Source: JAFGIT01 sp016929465 [NCBI: Candidatus Coatesbacteria bacterium]
GTDB taxonomy: Bacteria > B130-G9
Assembly (NCBI GenBank): GCA_016929465.1
Contig: JAFGIT010000367.1
Coordinates: 1-16,134, forward strand
Direction: 5' to 3'
DNA: 16,134 nucleotides
The stretch's first letter is position 1; the number at the start of each line of letters is the position of its first letter. The notes under the pieces are model-generated. The model did no database searches. It saw only the letters and a list, made by a program, of their open reading frames with translations, and was not told the DNA's origin. The position numbers and the translations under genes were made by a program. This document shows, one piece after another, positions 7,821 to 14,579 of this stretch.

Positions 7821-7861
7821 CCGGTTGAGTCTATGCGCTTTTATTGCTTAGGAGATTACAG

Positions 7862-8137
7862 ATGTTCTTCAAAGTCGTTGTCGAATGCGGTCATGTCGGA
7901 GCCGGGAAAAGCTTCGAGGCTGTCAGGTACTGGGAGGCGAAGAACGCTTCGCACGCCCTGTGCTCCGCCTCGTCACTTCCCAGGGCGAAGAAAAAGAACT
8001 TGACCGTCGTAAAATCTGTAGTCCCCATTTCTCGGCGCGAGTACGATCTGGGCCTGCAGGAAGAAGCGTCCAATCCCTATCTCACATGGATCCCAAGACC
8101 GTTTGAGGCAAGGCAGGCAGCCAGAAGAGCCAGTTGA
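7862..8137 (+). CDS. Small conserved hypothetical protein with CGHVG motif
   Basis: The ATG at 7862 has AGGAG (7850-7854) seven bases upstream, one of the best ribosome sites in the window, which decides this start over an ATG 18 bases earlier. The 91-residue product begins with a beta-strand, FFKVVVECGHVGAGKS (2-17), then an amphipathic stretch A..YWEAKNASHAL, a basic LPRAKKKN (about 44-51), a second strand LTVVKSVVPISRREYD and an NPYL motif near the C-terminus. From memory this order (short strand, CGHVG, basic PR.K segment, V..V..IS..EY, PYL) matches a widespread family of uncharacterised bacterial proteins of about 90 residues. No function is known to me. The GHVGAGKS string fits the Walker A pattern on paper, but the protein is too small for a P-loop NTPase. 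It is flanked by non-coding DNA and probably a single-gene unit. Confidence 0.8.
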   Translation: MFFKVVVECGHVGAGKSFEAVRYWEAKNASHALCSASSLPRAKKKNLTVVKSVVPISRREYDLGLQEEASNPYLTWIPRPFEARQAARRAS

Positions 8138-8437
8138 CCACGCTTTCCGTGCACGACACCGTTTAGCTGGTTCTTAGATTTCTCGTGGAGCCGAGGGGAC
8201 CGAGCGACCGGATTTCCGGGATGCGATGCGGTATCTCGGAATCTTTTCCGCCAATCAGAAACAGGCTGCTTCCAAATCGGTTCTTCTCAAACATCCAAAT
8301 CCAGAACTGCCCACGGTCGGGATTATCTTCACTTGACAAGATGCCCCTTCTCGCTTTGACTACTTCACCCGAGCCTCCGCAATCCAGCAGCGGCCTTGAA
8401 CCTTGAACTTTGAACTTTGAACCTTGAACTTTGAACC
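8138..8437. other. Non-coding stretch before the repeat-started GT39 gene
   Basis: These 300 bases contain no convincing gene. A 73-codon plus frame (8185-8406) and a minus frame covering the repeat lack ribosome sites and family features. A third frame gives a protein-like stretch (about 8190-8333) without a start, possibly a gene remnant. A TTGACA lies at 8333-8338, 17 bases before a weak TTGACT (8356-8361), a poor promoter candidate for the downstream gene. The last 44 bases are the heptad repeat. Confidence 0.5.
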
Positions 8438-8449
8438 TTGAACCTTGAC
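8394..8449. repeat. Tandem 7-bp repeat, eight units of C[CT]TTGAA
   Basis: Eight uninterrupted heptads run from 8394 to 8449. Units 1, 2, 5 and 7 are CCTTGAA, units 3, 4 and 6 are CTTTGAA and unit 8 is CCTTGAC. Read on the minus strand the unit gives the FKVQGSK-type repeat seen in spurious proteins of many environmental genomes. The array crosses the only usable start codon of the next gene, a TTG within unit 7, and an in-frame TGA six bases upstream of that TTG is also made by the repeat. Confidence 0.95.
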
Positions 8450-10018
8450 TACTACGGACTGGGCATATTCCTTCTCGCGATCGTCGTAGCATCGGTCGGT
8501 CTATTCACCTACTTCTCATTAGACGATTATATCTACTTGCATCGCGCCGAGGACCACACATCAAGCCTTGGCCAGGTTTTTGCCCCGTTTTATACATTCA
8601 GCCCCTGGCTATCGTATCGGCCACTGCCGACAATGTTCTGGGTAGTTCTATTCGGGATATTCGGGCCGGCTCCGCTGCCGCTTTCAATCGGTGTAATCCT
8701 GCTCTTTTCAGGGATGGTCTTTTATATCTACAGGATTGGCACGCTCCTCGGCGGGCGCATGGCGGGGCTCATCTCCGGAGCCCTCGTGGCCCTCTATTTC
8801 CCGATCTACAGCGTGGCGTGGTCGAGATGGTCTTCTTCGCTTCAGATGGAGCTCTTATTCCTCGCCTCGTCGGCCTTTTACCTGGCAAGGTGGGCGAAGC
8901 ATCAATTGGGAGAAGGCAATAAGGCTGGTCTCCCGACACTCGGTATTGTCTTGATGGTCGGTGCCTTCTTGTCCAAAGAGACCTCATTCATGCTTCCGAT
9001 GCTGCTTCCCCTCCTCGTGCCAAAGAAGCGGGTCTTCAAGCTCGCGGCTTCGCTCTTCACATCCGGAGTTGCGATATTCGTCATCTCGAGAGCGCTTATC
9101 CCCTCGAAATTCCCTCTTCCTAAGCCGAGATTCGATATCTCTGTGATTCTCAGGAACCTGGAATTCTTCACTCGCGAGCAGTTCCTGTTCTACCTGCCAG
9201 CCACGCTGATTCTGGTTGCAGCTCTTGCCTGGGGAAAGAAGAACCGCCACATCTTCCTTTTGGCTGCGATGGGCCTGTTCCTGGGTATGAATGCGATCTT
9301 AGGCCACTCTCCTGCTACACACAGGATCAAACTCGCGGTCTGCTCATTGGCCGTCATATATTGCGTCATCAAGGCGTCGGCGAGGGTCCGGTTCGCTCTC
9401 GGCTGGGCTGCGCTGCTGCTGCTTCCGCCGCTATTAGTTCTGGACACGACGGTCCATCAGTCGGCGGAGTCGTTTCTGGGTCTCGCGCTATTCATTGGAA
9501 TGGGCGTCTCTCGGCAGCTGAGGCTCGCCTATAGGCTCTCAAAGAGATGGTTCAGGGGATTCACCGTAGCCGGTGTCGCCGCTCAGTTCGCGGGAAATTC
9601 CCTGCGTATATTGAGGATTGCGGGGGCGATCGCGTGTATCCCCTTCCTTCTATATGCGGCCTTTACCGTCCTGAAGCTGAATGTCAGGGTCGCCATCCCC
9701 GAGGCCACGAAAATGGTCCAGGCATCGCGGTTGACGAGAGACGTTCGTGAGTATCTATGTGCTGGCTTTCCTGCACCGGCGACAATTCACTCTACAAATC
9801 TACCGGGCCTGATATCGGTGCCCGATATACCGTTCGATGCCAGGCTCCACGGCTGCAATCTGATTGTCGATGAGGACCTTTCTGCAAGAGAAGGTGTATT
9901 CGTCATCACGAGTGATACGCCCAAAGAGATTGTCGATGAAGTAGGCTCGAAGGGACAGCTGATGAGGCGCATTGTCAGGACACCGTACGAGGTTACGGTA
10001 TTCTCGTCCGCACGGTAA
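8438..10018 (+). CDS. GT39-like polytopic membrane glycosyltransferase, start within a tandem repeat
   Basis: The frame encodes 526 residues with about ten hydrophobic segments and a soluble C-terminal domain of about 100 residues. The first helix (about 6-24) is followed by FSLDDYIYLHRAED, with D29-D30 at the place of the GT-C acidic pair, and a RPLP motif before the second helix. The tail (VFVITSDTPKE...) recalls the C-terminal strands of the genes at 1-207 and 220-1758. The likely role is sugar transfer from a polyprenyl-phosphate donor. The only start that keeps helix 1 is the TTG at 8438, inside the heptad repeat, without a Shine-Dalgarno site; the next ATG codon is near residue 67, after the catalytic loop. 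A few N-terminal residues may have been replaced by repeat expansion, and the gene could be poorly expressed. It meets dnaX tail to tail, 44 bases apart. Confidence 0.8.
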   Translation: MNLDYYGLGIFLLAIVVASVGLFTYFSLDDYIYLHRAEDHTSSLGQVFAPFYTFSPWLSYRPLPTMFWVVLFGIFGPAPLPLSIGVILLFSGMVFYIYRIGTLLGGRMAGLISGALVALYFPIYSVAWSRWSSSLQMELLFLASSAFYLARWAKHQLGEGNKAGLPTLGIVLMVGAFLSKETSFMLPMLLPLLVPKKRVFKLAASLFTSGVAIFVISRALIPSKFPLPKPRFDISVILRNLEFFTREQFLFYLPATLILVAALAWGKKNRHIFLLAAMGLFLGMNAILGHSPATHRIKLAVCSLAVIYCVIKASARVRFALGWAALLLLPPLLVLDTTVHQSAESFLGLALFIGMGVSRQLRLAYRLSKRWFRGFTVAGVAAQFAGNSLRILRIAGAIACIPFLLYAAFTVLKLNVRVAIPEATKMVQASRLTRDVREYLCAGFPAPATIHSTNLPGLISVPDIPFDARLHGCNLIVDEDLSAREGVFVITSDTPKEIVDEVGSKGQLMRRIVRTPYEVTVFSSAR

Positions 10019-10062
10019 GAGGCGTTTTACTCCTCGATCTATGCGATAGCAGACGAAAAAGA

Positions 10063-11634
10063 CTACTTCCGGGTTTTTACGTCCTCGACCACACCATCGA
10101 ACATCTGAAGCGTCCGCTTCACGATAGGTATATTCGAGGCATTGAAGAGCGCCCTATTCTGGGGCTCCGCCTTCTCGCTCCCTACTGGAGGGCTGCTTGG
10201 CTGCAAGGGCACCAATGGGCTACTCTCCGCCTTCGGCGAATCCTGCGCCGGCTTGATTGGGACCGTCTTCTCTTCGGTCTGCACGGCCTTCTGGTCGGCA
10301 CTCGGGCTGCTTTCCGGCACTGACGGACGGTCCGCCACCTTCCTCTCGGGGGGCCGTGGCGCCGGGGCCATCTTCTCGGGCGGAGTTGGGTGTACGGGCG
10401 AGGTCTTCTGCGGGATGTCAATTCGCCTCGTCTCAATCGGCTTTGATTCTGGCTCCAGAATCCCCGCGGGCCGGCCGCCTGCCATGCCCTTTTGGAGTTC
10501 GGTGAGCTTCGAGAGCAGCGACTCGATCGAGACCACATCCTCGATATGGCAGAGCCCGAGCGCCGCGACCTCGAACGATATCCTGGGGACAGCGGATCGA
10601 GCCATCTCGCTCTCGATCGAGAGCAGCTTATTCAGATATGTGAATAGTTTGTTCTTTCCAGCCCGCTTCGCCTGTTCTATCAGCCGCAGAGCCTCATCCG
10701 AGCTCAGATCGAGGACCTTCATCTGGTCCTTTTCGGATACAGATAGGACCAGCAGCATATTGTGGAAGTAGCCGATGAGCTCCGTGAAGAAGCTCCTGAA
10801 ATTGACGCCTTGATCGAAGAGCTTCGCCGCACCATCGATCACGCGGGCCGGTTCCGCATCGACCAGCGCATCGACGAATTCTGCCAGGAAGGCCGTATCA
10901 GTTACGCTCAAGAGCTTAGAGACGTCCTTGAGCGTCAGCCTCTCGGTCGTCATCGAGCGGGCCTGGTCCAGAATGCTCTGGGCGTCCCTCATCGATCCGC
11001 CCGACTTCTGCGCAATGAATCCAAGTGCTCCTTCATCTGCCTGAATCCCCTCAGCCTCGGCAATCTCGCGCAGGTTCTTCAGCATTTCGGCGTGGCCGAC
11101 GCGCCGGAAGTTGTATCGCTGGCAGCGCGAGAGGATCGTCGCGGGGATTCGTTCGGGGGCGGTCGTCGCGAAGACGAACTTGACGTGTGAGGGCGGCTCC
11201 TCGAGCGTCTTCAGGAGCGCGTTGAACGCCTGCGGTGTGAGCATGTGGACTTCATCGATGATATAGACCTTATACCTGTCACGGCTCGGGGCGTATCTCG
11301 CGTTCTCCCTGAGCAGACGTATGTCATCTACGCTATTGTTCGACGCGCCGTCGATCTCGATAACATCGATGCAGGAGCCTTCGGGTATCTCGCGGCACGC
11401 GGAGCACTTGCAGCAAGGAGTTGGTGTCGGGCCCTCCATGCAGTTGAGCGACTTGGCGAAGATACGGGCGGTCGTGGTCTTCCCTACTCCTCGCGGCCCG
11501 CAGAAAAGAAGCGCATGGGCGATCTTGTTCTGCTTGATGGCGTTCTGGAGCGTCCTCGCGATGTGCTCCTGCCCGACCAGCTGCTCGAAAGTAGCGGGTC
11601 GATATTTCCGAGCGATTACAACGTATTCAGCCAA
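10063..11634 (-). CDS. dnaX: DNA polymerase III subunit gamma/tau
   Basis: This is the clamp-loader ATPase that assembles the replication sliding clamp. The 523-residue product has Walker A GPRGVGKT (46-53), the four-cysteine zinc site (C65, C74, C77, C80), Walker B VYIIDEVHM with DE at 127-128, sensor 1 at ATTAPER (156-162) and the SRC arginine finger (169-171), then AAA+ lid and collar domains to about 365. A Pro/Ser/Lys/Glu-rich linker (about 385-485) leads to a short end, IPIVKRTLQMFDG, similar to the C-terminal core seen in many gamma/tau proteins, so it is shorter than E. coli tau. No slippery A-run for programmed frameshifting is seen. The start is a TTG with only a weak GGGA about 10 bases upstream. 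The usual partners ybaB and recR are not next to it; the GT39 gene faces it from the other side. Confidence 0.97.
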   Translation of the reverse strand: MAEYVVIARKYRPATFEQLVGQEHIARTLQNAIKQNKIAHALLFCGPRGVGKTTTARIFAKSLNCMEGPTPTPCCKCSACREIPEGSCIDVIEIDGASNNSVDDIRLLRENARYAPSRDRYKVYIIDEVHMLTPQAFNALLKTLEEPPSHVKFVFATTAPERIPATILSRCQRYNFRRVGHAEMLKNLREIAEAEGIQADEGALGFIAQKSGGSMRDAQSILDQARSMTTERLTLKDVSKLLSVTDTAFLAEFVDALVDAEPARVIDGAAKLFDQGVNFRSFFTELIGYFHNMLLVLSVSEKDQMKVLDLSSDEALRLIEQAKRAGKNKLFTYLNKLLSIESEMARSAVPRISFEVAALGLCHIEDVVSIESLLSKLTELQKGMAGGRPAGILEPESKPIETRRIDIPQKTSPVHPTPPEKMAPAPRPPERKVADRPSVPESSPSADQKAVQTEEKTVPIKPAQDSPKAESSPLVPLQPSSPPVGSEKAEPQNRALFNASNIPIVKRTLQMFDGVVEDVKTRK

Positions 11635-11640
11635 GTCTGA

Positions 11641-11951
11641 GTCCCGAAATATGCGTGAAATTCAGCGAGATTCATTGAGCTCGCGCATCTATACAGAGTC
11701 TGCAGAGGGGAGGGTGGGATGTCAATGCCGGCGTATTGATTTAGCGCGTCTTGGCCGACATCATGCAATGGAGGACGGGTCTGCGCTTCGATGGGTTGAG
11801 ACCGTCGGGCGGTCCGCGTCGAAACCGGCTTAGTATCTATGAGATATGAAGAGGCCCTCCTTGATCATTTCAATAATTCTGCCATATTATCCCTTTAAGC
11901 AACCGAATCCATTATCCTATGGCGTTAAACTACTATCGAGAGGAGCGGAGC
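11641..11951. other. Divergent intergenic region between dnaX and aqpZ
   Basis: This stretch should hold the promoters of both genes. The plus-strand promoter is listed separately. For dnaX, a TTGACA on the minus strand (11728-11733) has no -10 box at the right distance; a TATAGA lies 26 bases downstream of it. I looked for the small SRP RNA, which lies next to dnaX in some bacteria, and did not find its conserved GGAAG-rich loop on either strand. No convincing small gene was seen. Confidence 0.5.
11861..11890 (+). promoter_or_regulatory. Probable sigma70-type promoter of aqpZ
   Basis: TTGATC (11861-11866) and TATTAT (11885-11890) are 18 bases apart. The predicted transcript start near 11897 leaves a leader of about 55 bases before the aqpZ ATG. 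Confidence 0.45.
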
Positions 11952-12641
11952 ATGAAAGCGTATGGTGCGGAGTTTTTCGGCACATTCTGGCTGGTTCTCG
12001 GCGGGTGCGGCAGCGCGGTCTTGGCGGCAGCATTTCCCAATGTGGGCATCGGGCTGCTCGGAGTCTCGCTTGCCTTCGGGCTGACAGTGCTCACGATGGC
12101 CTTCGCCATCGGGCACATATCTGGCTGCCACTTGAATCCCGCAGTATCCATTGGGCTTTGGGCTGGCGGTCGTTTTCCCTCGAAGCAGCTCTTGCCTTAC
12201 ATCGTCTCGCAGGTCCTGGGCGGAATCGTCGCGGGAGGCGTTCTCTACATCATAGCAAGCGGGAAGGCGGGATTTGACGTATCCGCAGGCTTTGCTTCCA
12301 ACGGGTATGGTGCACATTCGCCTGGCGGGTATTCACTCTTTGCGGCGCTTGTGACCGAGGTGGTTATGACTATGATGTTCCTGCTGATCATCCTGGGCTC
12401 GACGGATAGCCGGGCGCCCAAGGGATTTGCGCCTATCGCAATTGGCCTTGGTCTCACACTAATCCATCTAATCAGCATTCCTGTGACTAACACCTCCGTA
12501 AATCCCGCCCGCAGCACGGGCGTAGCGGTGTTTGCCGGAGGTTGGGCGGTTGGTCAGCTGTGGCTTTTCTGGGTGGCCCCAATCATCGGCGCTCTCCTTG
12601 GCGCGGCAGTCTATAAGTTCATCGGAAAGTCGGAAAGCTGA
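11952..12641 (+). CDS. aqpZ: Aquaporin Z, MIP-family water channel
   Basis: The 229-residue product is almost the length of E. coli AqpZ and starts in the same way ([15 protein letters not shown]). Both half-helix signatures are intact: NPA at 62-64 (HLNPAVSIG) and NPA at 184-186 (VNPARSTG). The narrow-filter residues fit a water-selective channel: F42, H172, T181 and R187, equivalent to AqpZ F43, H174, T183 and R189. Six membrane helices are visible. It would move water across the inner membrane during osmotic change. The ATG at 11952 is preferred over one 33 bases earlier because it follows AGGAGCGGAG (11941-11950) and matches the family's N-terminus. It appears to be a single gene with its own promoter; the next gene has a separate promoter. 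Confidence 0.96.
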   Translation: MKAYGAEFFGTFWLVLGGCGSAVLAAAFPNVGIGLLGVSLAFGLTVLTMAFAIGHISGCHLNPAVSIGLWAGGRFPSKQLLPYIVSQVLGGIVAGGVLYIIASGKAGFDVSAGFASNGYGAHSPGGYSLFAALVTEVVMTMMFLLIILGSTDSRAPKGFAPIAIGLGLTLIHLISIPVTNTSVNPARSTGVAVFAGGWAVGQLWLFWVAPIIGALLGAAVYKFIGKSES

Positions 12642-12673
12642 TAAAACCAATCCAAGACCAGCTTCGCCCCACT

Positions 12674-12712
12674 TGAAAGGTTGACAACTGGCGCGGGTTT
12701 CGTAACCTTTCA
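12674..12712 (+). promoter_or_regulatory. Promoter of the WecG-fusion gene enclosed in a 9-bp inverted repeat (operator candidate)
   Basis: A perfect TTGACA (12681-12686) lies 16 bases before TAACCT (12703-12708), with a predicted transcript start near 12715, about 22 bases before the ATG. The inverted repeat TGAAAGGTT (12674-12682) and AACCTTTCA (12704-12712) overlaps both boxes, with centres 30 bases (three helical turns) apart. That arrangement suits a dimeric repressor or activator site. As RNA it could also fold as a hairpin behind aqpZ, but no T-run follows. Confidence 0.5.
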
Positions 12713-12736
12713 GCACTTGGAGGGTGCAACTAAAGG

Positions 12737-13837
12737 ATGCGAAATACCGCTACGGTTCTCGGAATATCGATAGACATTCTGACGCTCAGAGGGTTGCTCG
12801 AGGCTATCGAGCAATTTGCCACTTCGCGCGATAGAAGCCGCCAGATCGCCTATCTGAACGTCGATTGCGTCAATCAATACTACCGCAATTCCGCCTATAA
12901 GGAAATAATCGACGCGGCTGACCTCGTCTATGCCGACGGGATGGGCGTGGTCTGGGCCTCCAAGCTATTCGGAGTTCCGCTGCCGGAGAGGCTTACGGCC
13001 GCCGATTTCTTCGGCAAGGTCTGTGAGCTCTGTGAGCGCAAGGGCCTCTCGATGTTCTTCCTCGGCTCAGAGCCTGGAATTGCCGAGGGAGCGGCAAACA
13101 AGCTCAAAGAGCAATACAAAGACCTGGAGATTGTCGGGGCGGAGAGCGGCTTTTTCTCGGAGGACGAAGAGGAGGCTCTCGCCAGGAGAATCAGCGATGC
13201 TTCGCCCGATATCTTAGTAGTCGGGATGAGCGTCCCTCGGCAGGAGCTCTGGATTCGGCGGCACATCGATAAGCTGGGCGTCCCGCTCTGCTGGGGCGTC
13301 GGTGCGCTTCTGGAATTCGTATCGGGGACGACAAGGCGTGCACCAAAATGGATGTGCAATTGTGGCCTGGAGTGGTCCTATCGGCTGATACTGGAGCCGG
13401 CGAGGCTCTGGAGGCGCTACCTCCTGGGCAACGTCAAGTTCGCGCTCCGCGTCTTTCTGCTGGTCATCACCGACATCATAGCCTTCTCGCTATCATGGAT
13501 TGGGGCGTATTTCATCAGGGCCGCCCTTTCGAACACATTCGGCCTGCCGATTAATCCTATCGACGGCTATATCGCGGCACTGCCGTTGATGGTCTTTCTG
13601 TGGATAATGACCTGCCTCTTCTTCGGGCTATATCGCAGGCCGACCGAAACGACGCGATTTGGCGAATTCGTCTCGATCCTGAAGGTCACAATCCTTGCCT
13701 CGCTCATCGTCTCAGCCACTTCTTTCATGTTCAAAGGCTTCGACTTCGGCCGGTCGGTGGTCCTCATATCCGTGTTCCTGAACTTCCTCGCGCTGACCAC
13801 ATCGCGCATGGTCGCCCGGAAGATTGGGGAGAAGTGA
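12737..13837 (+). CDS. WecG/TagA/CpsF glycosyltransferase fused to a four-helix PGT-like membrane module
   Basis: Residues 1-235 form a GT26 (WecG/TagA/CpsF) enzyme, which adds a sugar such as ManNAc or ManNAcA to an undecaprenyl-diphosphate-linked sugar at the inner face of the membrane. Visible signatures are NVDCVNQ (41-47), ADLVYADGMGVV with D68 as the likely catalytic acid, R85 in PLPERLTAADF, FFLGSEPG (107-114), and VVGMSVPRQE with Q169. PARLWRRYLLGN (221-232) matches the family's membrane-docking tail. Most GT26 proteins end here. This one continues with four hydrophobic helices (about 238-262, 276-300, 312-332, 339-356), with ITDIIAF, FGLYRR and SRMVARKI as in the N-terminal domain of polyprenyl glycosylphosphotransferases, then stops. 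GGAGGG at 12719-12724 or AAAGG next to the ATG serves as ribosome site. Confidence 0.9.
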   Translation: MRNTATVLGISIDILTLRGLLEAIEQFATSRDRSRQIAYLNVDCVNQYYRNSAYKEIIDAADLVYADGMGVVWASKLFGVPLPERLTAADFFGKVCELCERKGLSMFFLGSEPGIAEGAANKLKEQYKDLEIVGAESGFFSEDEEEALARRISDASPDILVVGMSVPRQELWIRRHIDKLGVPLCWGVGALLEFVSGTTRRAPKWMCNCGLEWSYRLILEPARLWRRYLLGNVKFALRVFLLVITDIIAFSLSWIGAYFIRAALSNTFGLPINPIDGYIAALPLMVFLWIMTCLFFGLYRRPTETTRFGEFVSILKVTILASLIVSATSFMFKGFDFGRSVVLISVFLNFLALTTSRMVARKIGEK

Positions 13838-13927
13838 GATTCTTTTGTGTCTGCCCTGCTCTTCGGCAAATTGGGGCAAACTCGCTGATTTAAAGCAGCT
13901 CAGAGCTTCAGGCGTTTCCCGTCTTTT

Positions 13928-14200
13928 CTAGGCAGAATCTTGCCCGGCACAAACCGTGTCATGCCCGGGAATACGGATTACCGGAACCGCGATTGTCGAT
14001 ACTGGCGCCTCAATGCAGCGCACCGCGTCCTCCATCTGCTTCGCTATCTCTGCGGTAAAATACTTCTCGCCGCATTGATTACAGACGCCCGTCGGGACGT
14101 TTTCAAGAATGAACAGCTGGCCGTGAAAGCGATAGTCCACGCGTTCAGAACGCTCGCGGACCTCACCGCCGCAATAAATACAGTCGCCATAGGGCTTCAT
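13928..14200 (-). CDS. YgiT-type zinc-finger protein, probable antitoxin
   Basis: The 90-residue protein has C7-x2-C10 and C40-x2-C43, the two zinc knuckles of YgiT/MqsA N-terminal domains, joined by VDYRFHGQLFILENVPTGV, the typical strand-rich linker. A helical region follows (AEIAKQMEDAV). It lacks the helix-turn-helix DNA-binding half of full-length MqsA, so it would neutralise by binding its partner rather than by repressing alone. The start at 14200 is set by an excellent AGGAG seven bases upstream and by the ATGA overlap with the upstream gene; a longer frame without this start is a track artefact of the partner's sequence. It is the second gene of a two-gene unit. Zinc-finger partner genes following DUF4258 genes are common in bacterial genomes, which is the basis for the antitoxin call. 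Confidence 0.85.
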   Translation of the reverse strand: MKPYGDCIYCGGEVRERSERVDYRFHGQLFILENVPTGVCNQCGEKYFTAEIAKQMEDAVRCIEAPVSTIAVPVIRIPGHDTVCAGQDSA

Positions 14201-14511
14201 TGTCTTCTCCTTGAATGAGGATCTTCCCACTTGTGCATACTTGGAATGTACACCGTTATCAAGACCAACCAGTCGATAGAATTCCTGCCGCAGACTATGT
14301 GAATCGCCTTGCCGCTGGAAAAGCCACAGACAAGACATGATGAACCTCGGGGATCATCCGGATAGTCCTCAATAACCACCCCACTCAGCAGAGCTTCCTC
14401 GATATCCACCAAATCAACATCGTCATTGCGTCTCTCGATCTCTGCATGGGATGTTAGAAGGTACTCGCTCCTTGAAACTCGCTCTCGAATCCAGTCTATC
14501 TGCATAGGCAT
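14197..14511 (-). CDS. DUF4258 protein, probable RelE-like toxin
   Basis: The 104-residue protein fits DUF4258 closely: WIRERVSRSEY, then LTSHAEIERR with H22, D.DIEEALLSG, the hallmark YPDDPRG (50-56), a CLVCG strand, IHIVCG with H71, and TVYIPSMHKWED (86-97). DUF4258 is related to the BrnT/RelE/MqsR-like small toxins, so an RNase role with H22 and H71 as candidate catalytic residues is inferred, not shown. Its TGA overlaps the ATG of the zinc-finger gene (ATGA), a typical sign of toxin-antitoxin translation coupling. Start codon choice is uncertain: ATGs at 14511 and 14505 and a TTG at 14550 are possible. None has a Shine-Dalgarno site, and 14511 lies just after the predicted transcript start. 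Confidence 0.85.
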   Translation of the reverse strand: MPMQIDWIRERVSRSEYLLTSHAEIERRNDDVDLVDIEEALLSGVVIEDYPDDPRGSSCLVCGFSSGKAIHIVCGRNSIDWLVLITVYIPSMHKWEDPHSRRRQ

Positions 14512-14521
14512 TATGGGCAGA

Positions 14522-14551
14522 AAATTAGCAGCGTCTTGGTTAAAAACCAAG
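14522..14551 (-). promoter_or_regulatory. Toxin-antitoxin promoter with palindromic operator candidate
   Basis: On the minus strand TTGGTT (14550-14545) lies 17 bases before TAATTT (14527-14522), and the predicted transcript start falls about 3-4 bases before the ATG at 14511, implying an almost leaderless message. The -35 box lies within the perfect palindrome CTTGGTT-AAA-AACCAAG (14535-14551 on the plus strand), a plausible operator for autoregulation. The palindrome could alternatively be a short hairpin ending the HEAT-repeat transcript. Confidence 0.45.
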
Positions 14552-14579
14552 TCACATCTATAGCTGCCGAATAGCTGTC

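Larger units (their letters stand above)
7513..7861. other. Intergenic region with palindromes, AT-rich tract and terminator-like hairpin
   Basis: About 350 bases lie between the GNAT gene and the next small gene. They hold the REP-like palindromes at 7578-7631, an AT-rich inverted repeat at 7654-7688, and two hairpins at 7776-7820, listed separately. No convincing coding frame is seen; short minus-strand frames here only reflect the TATATA tract. No clear sigma70 promoter for the 7862 gene was found. Confidence 0.6.

Noticed and set aside
7862-7912. Walker A-like string GHVGAGKS in the CGHVG protein
   Set aside because: It fits GxxxxGKS by letter, but the protein has only 91 residues, no Walker B or Rossmann core, and the family as I recall it does not keep GKS.
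8394-8449. Repeat array as a CRISPR
   Set aside because: The 7-bp units are directly adjacent with no spacers.
10063-10540. Programmed frameshift giving separate gamma and tau forms
   Set aside because: No run of six or more A on the coding strand with a downstream stem is visible in the linker region.
10142-10771. 209-codon plus-strand frame opposite dnaX
   Set aside because: It lies wholly antisense to a clear dnaX gene, lacks a ribosome site, and its Ser/Gly-rich composition mirrors the Pro-rich linker on the other strand.
11641-11951. Small SRP RNA next to dnaX
   Set aside because: The conserved apical loop with its GGAAG-rich segment is absent on both strands.
13897-13907. AGCTC-A-GAGCT palindrome between the convergent WecG and zinc-finger genes as a terminator
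   Set aside because: The stem is at most four pairs with a usable loop and no T-run follows on either strand.
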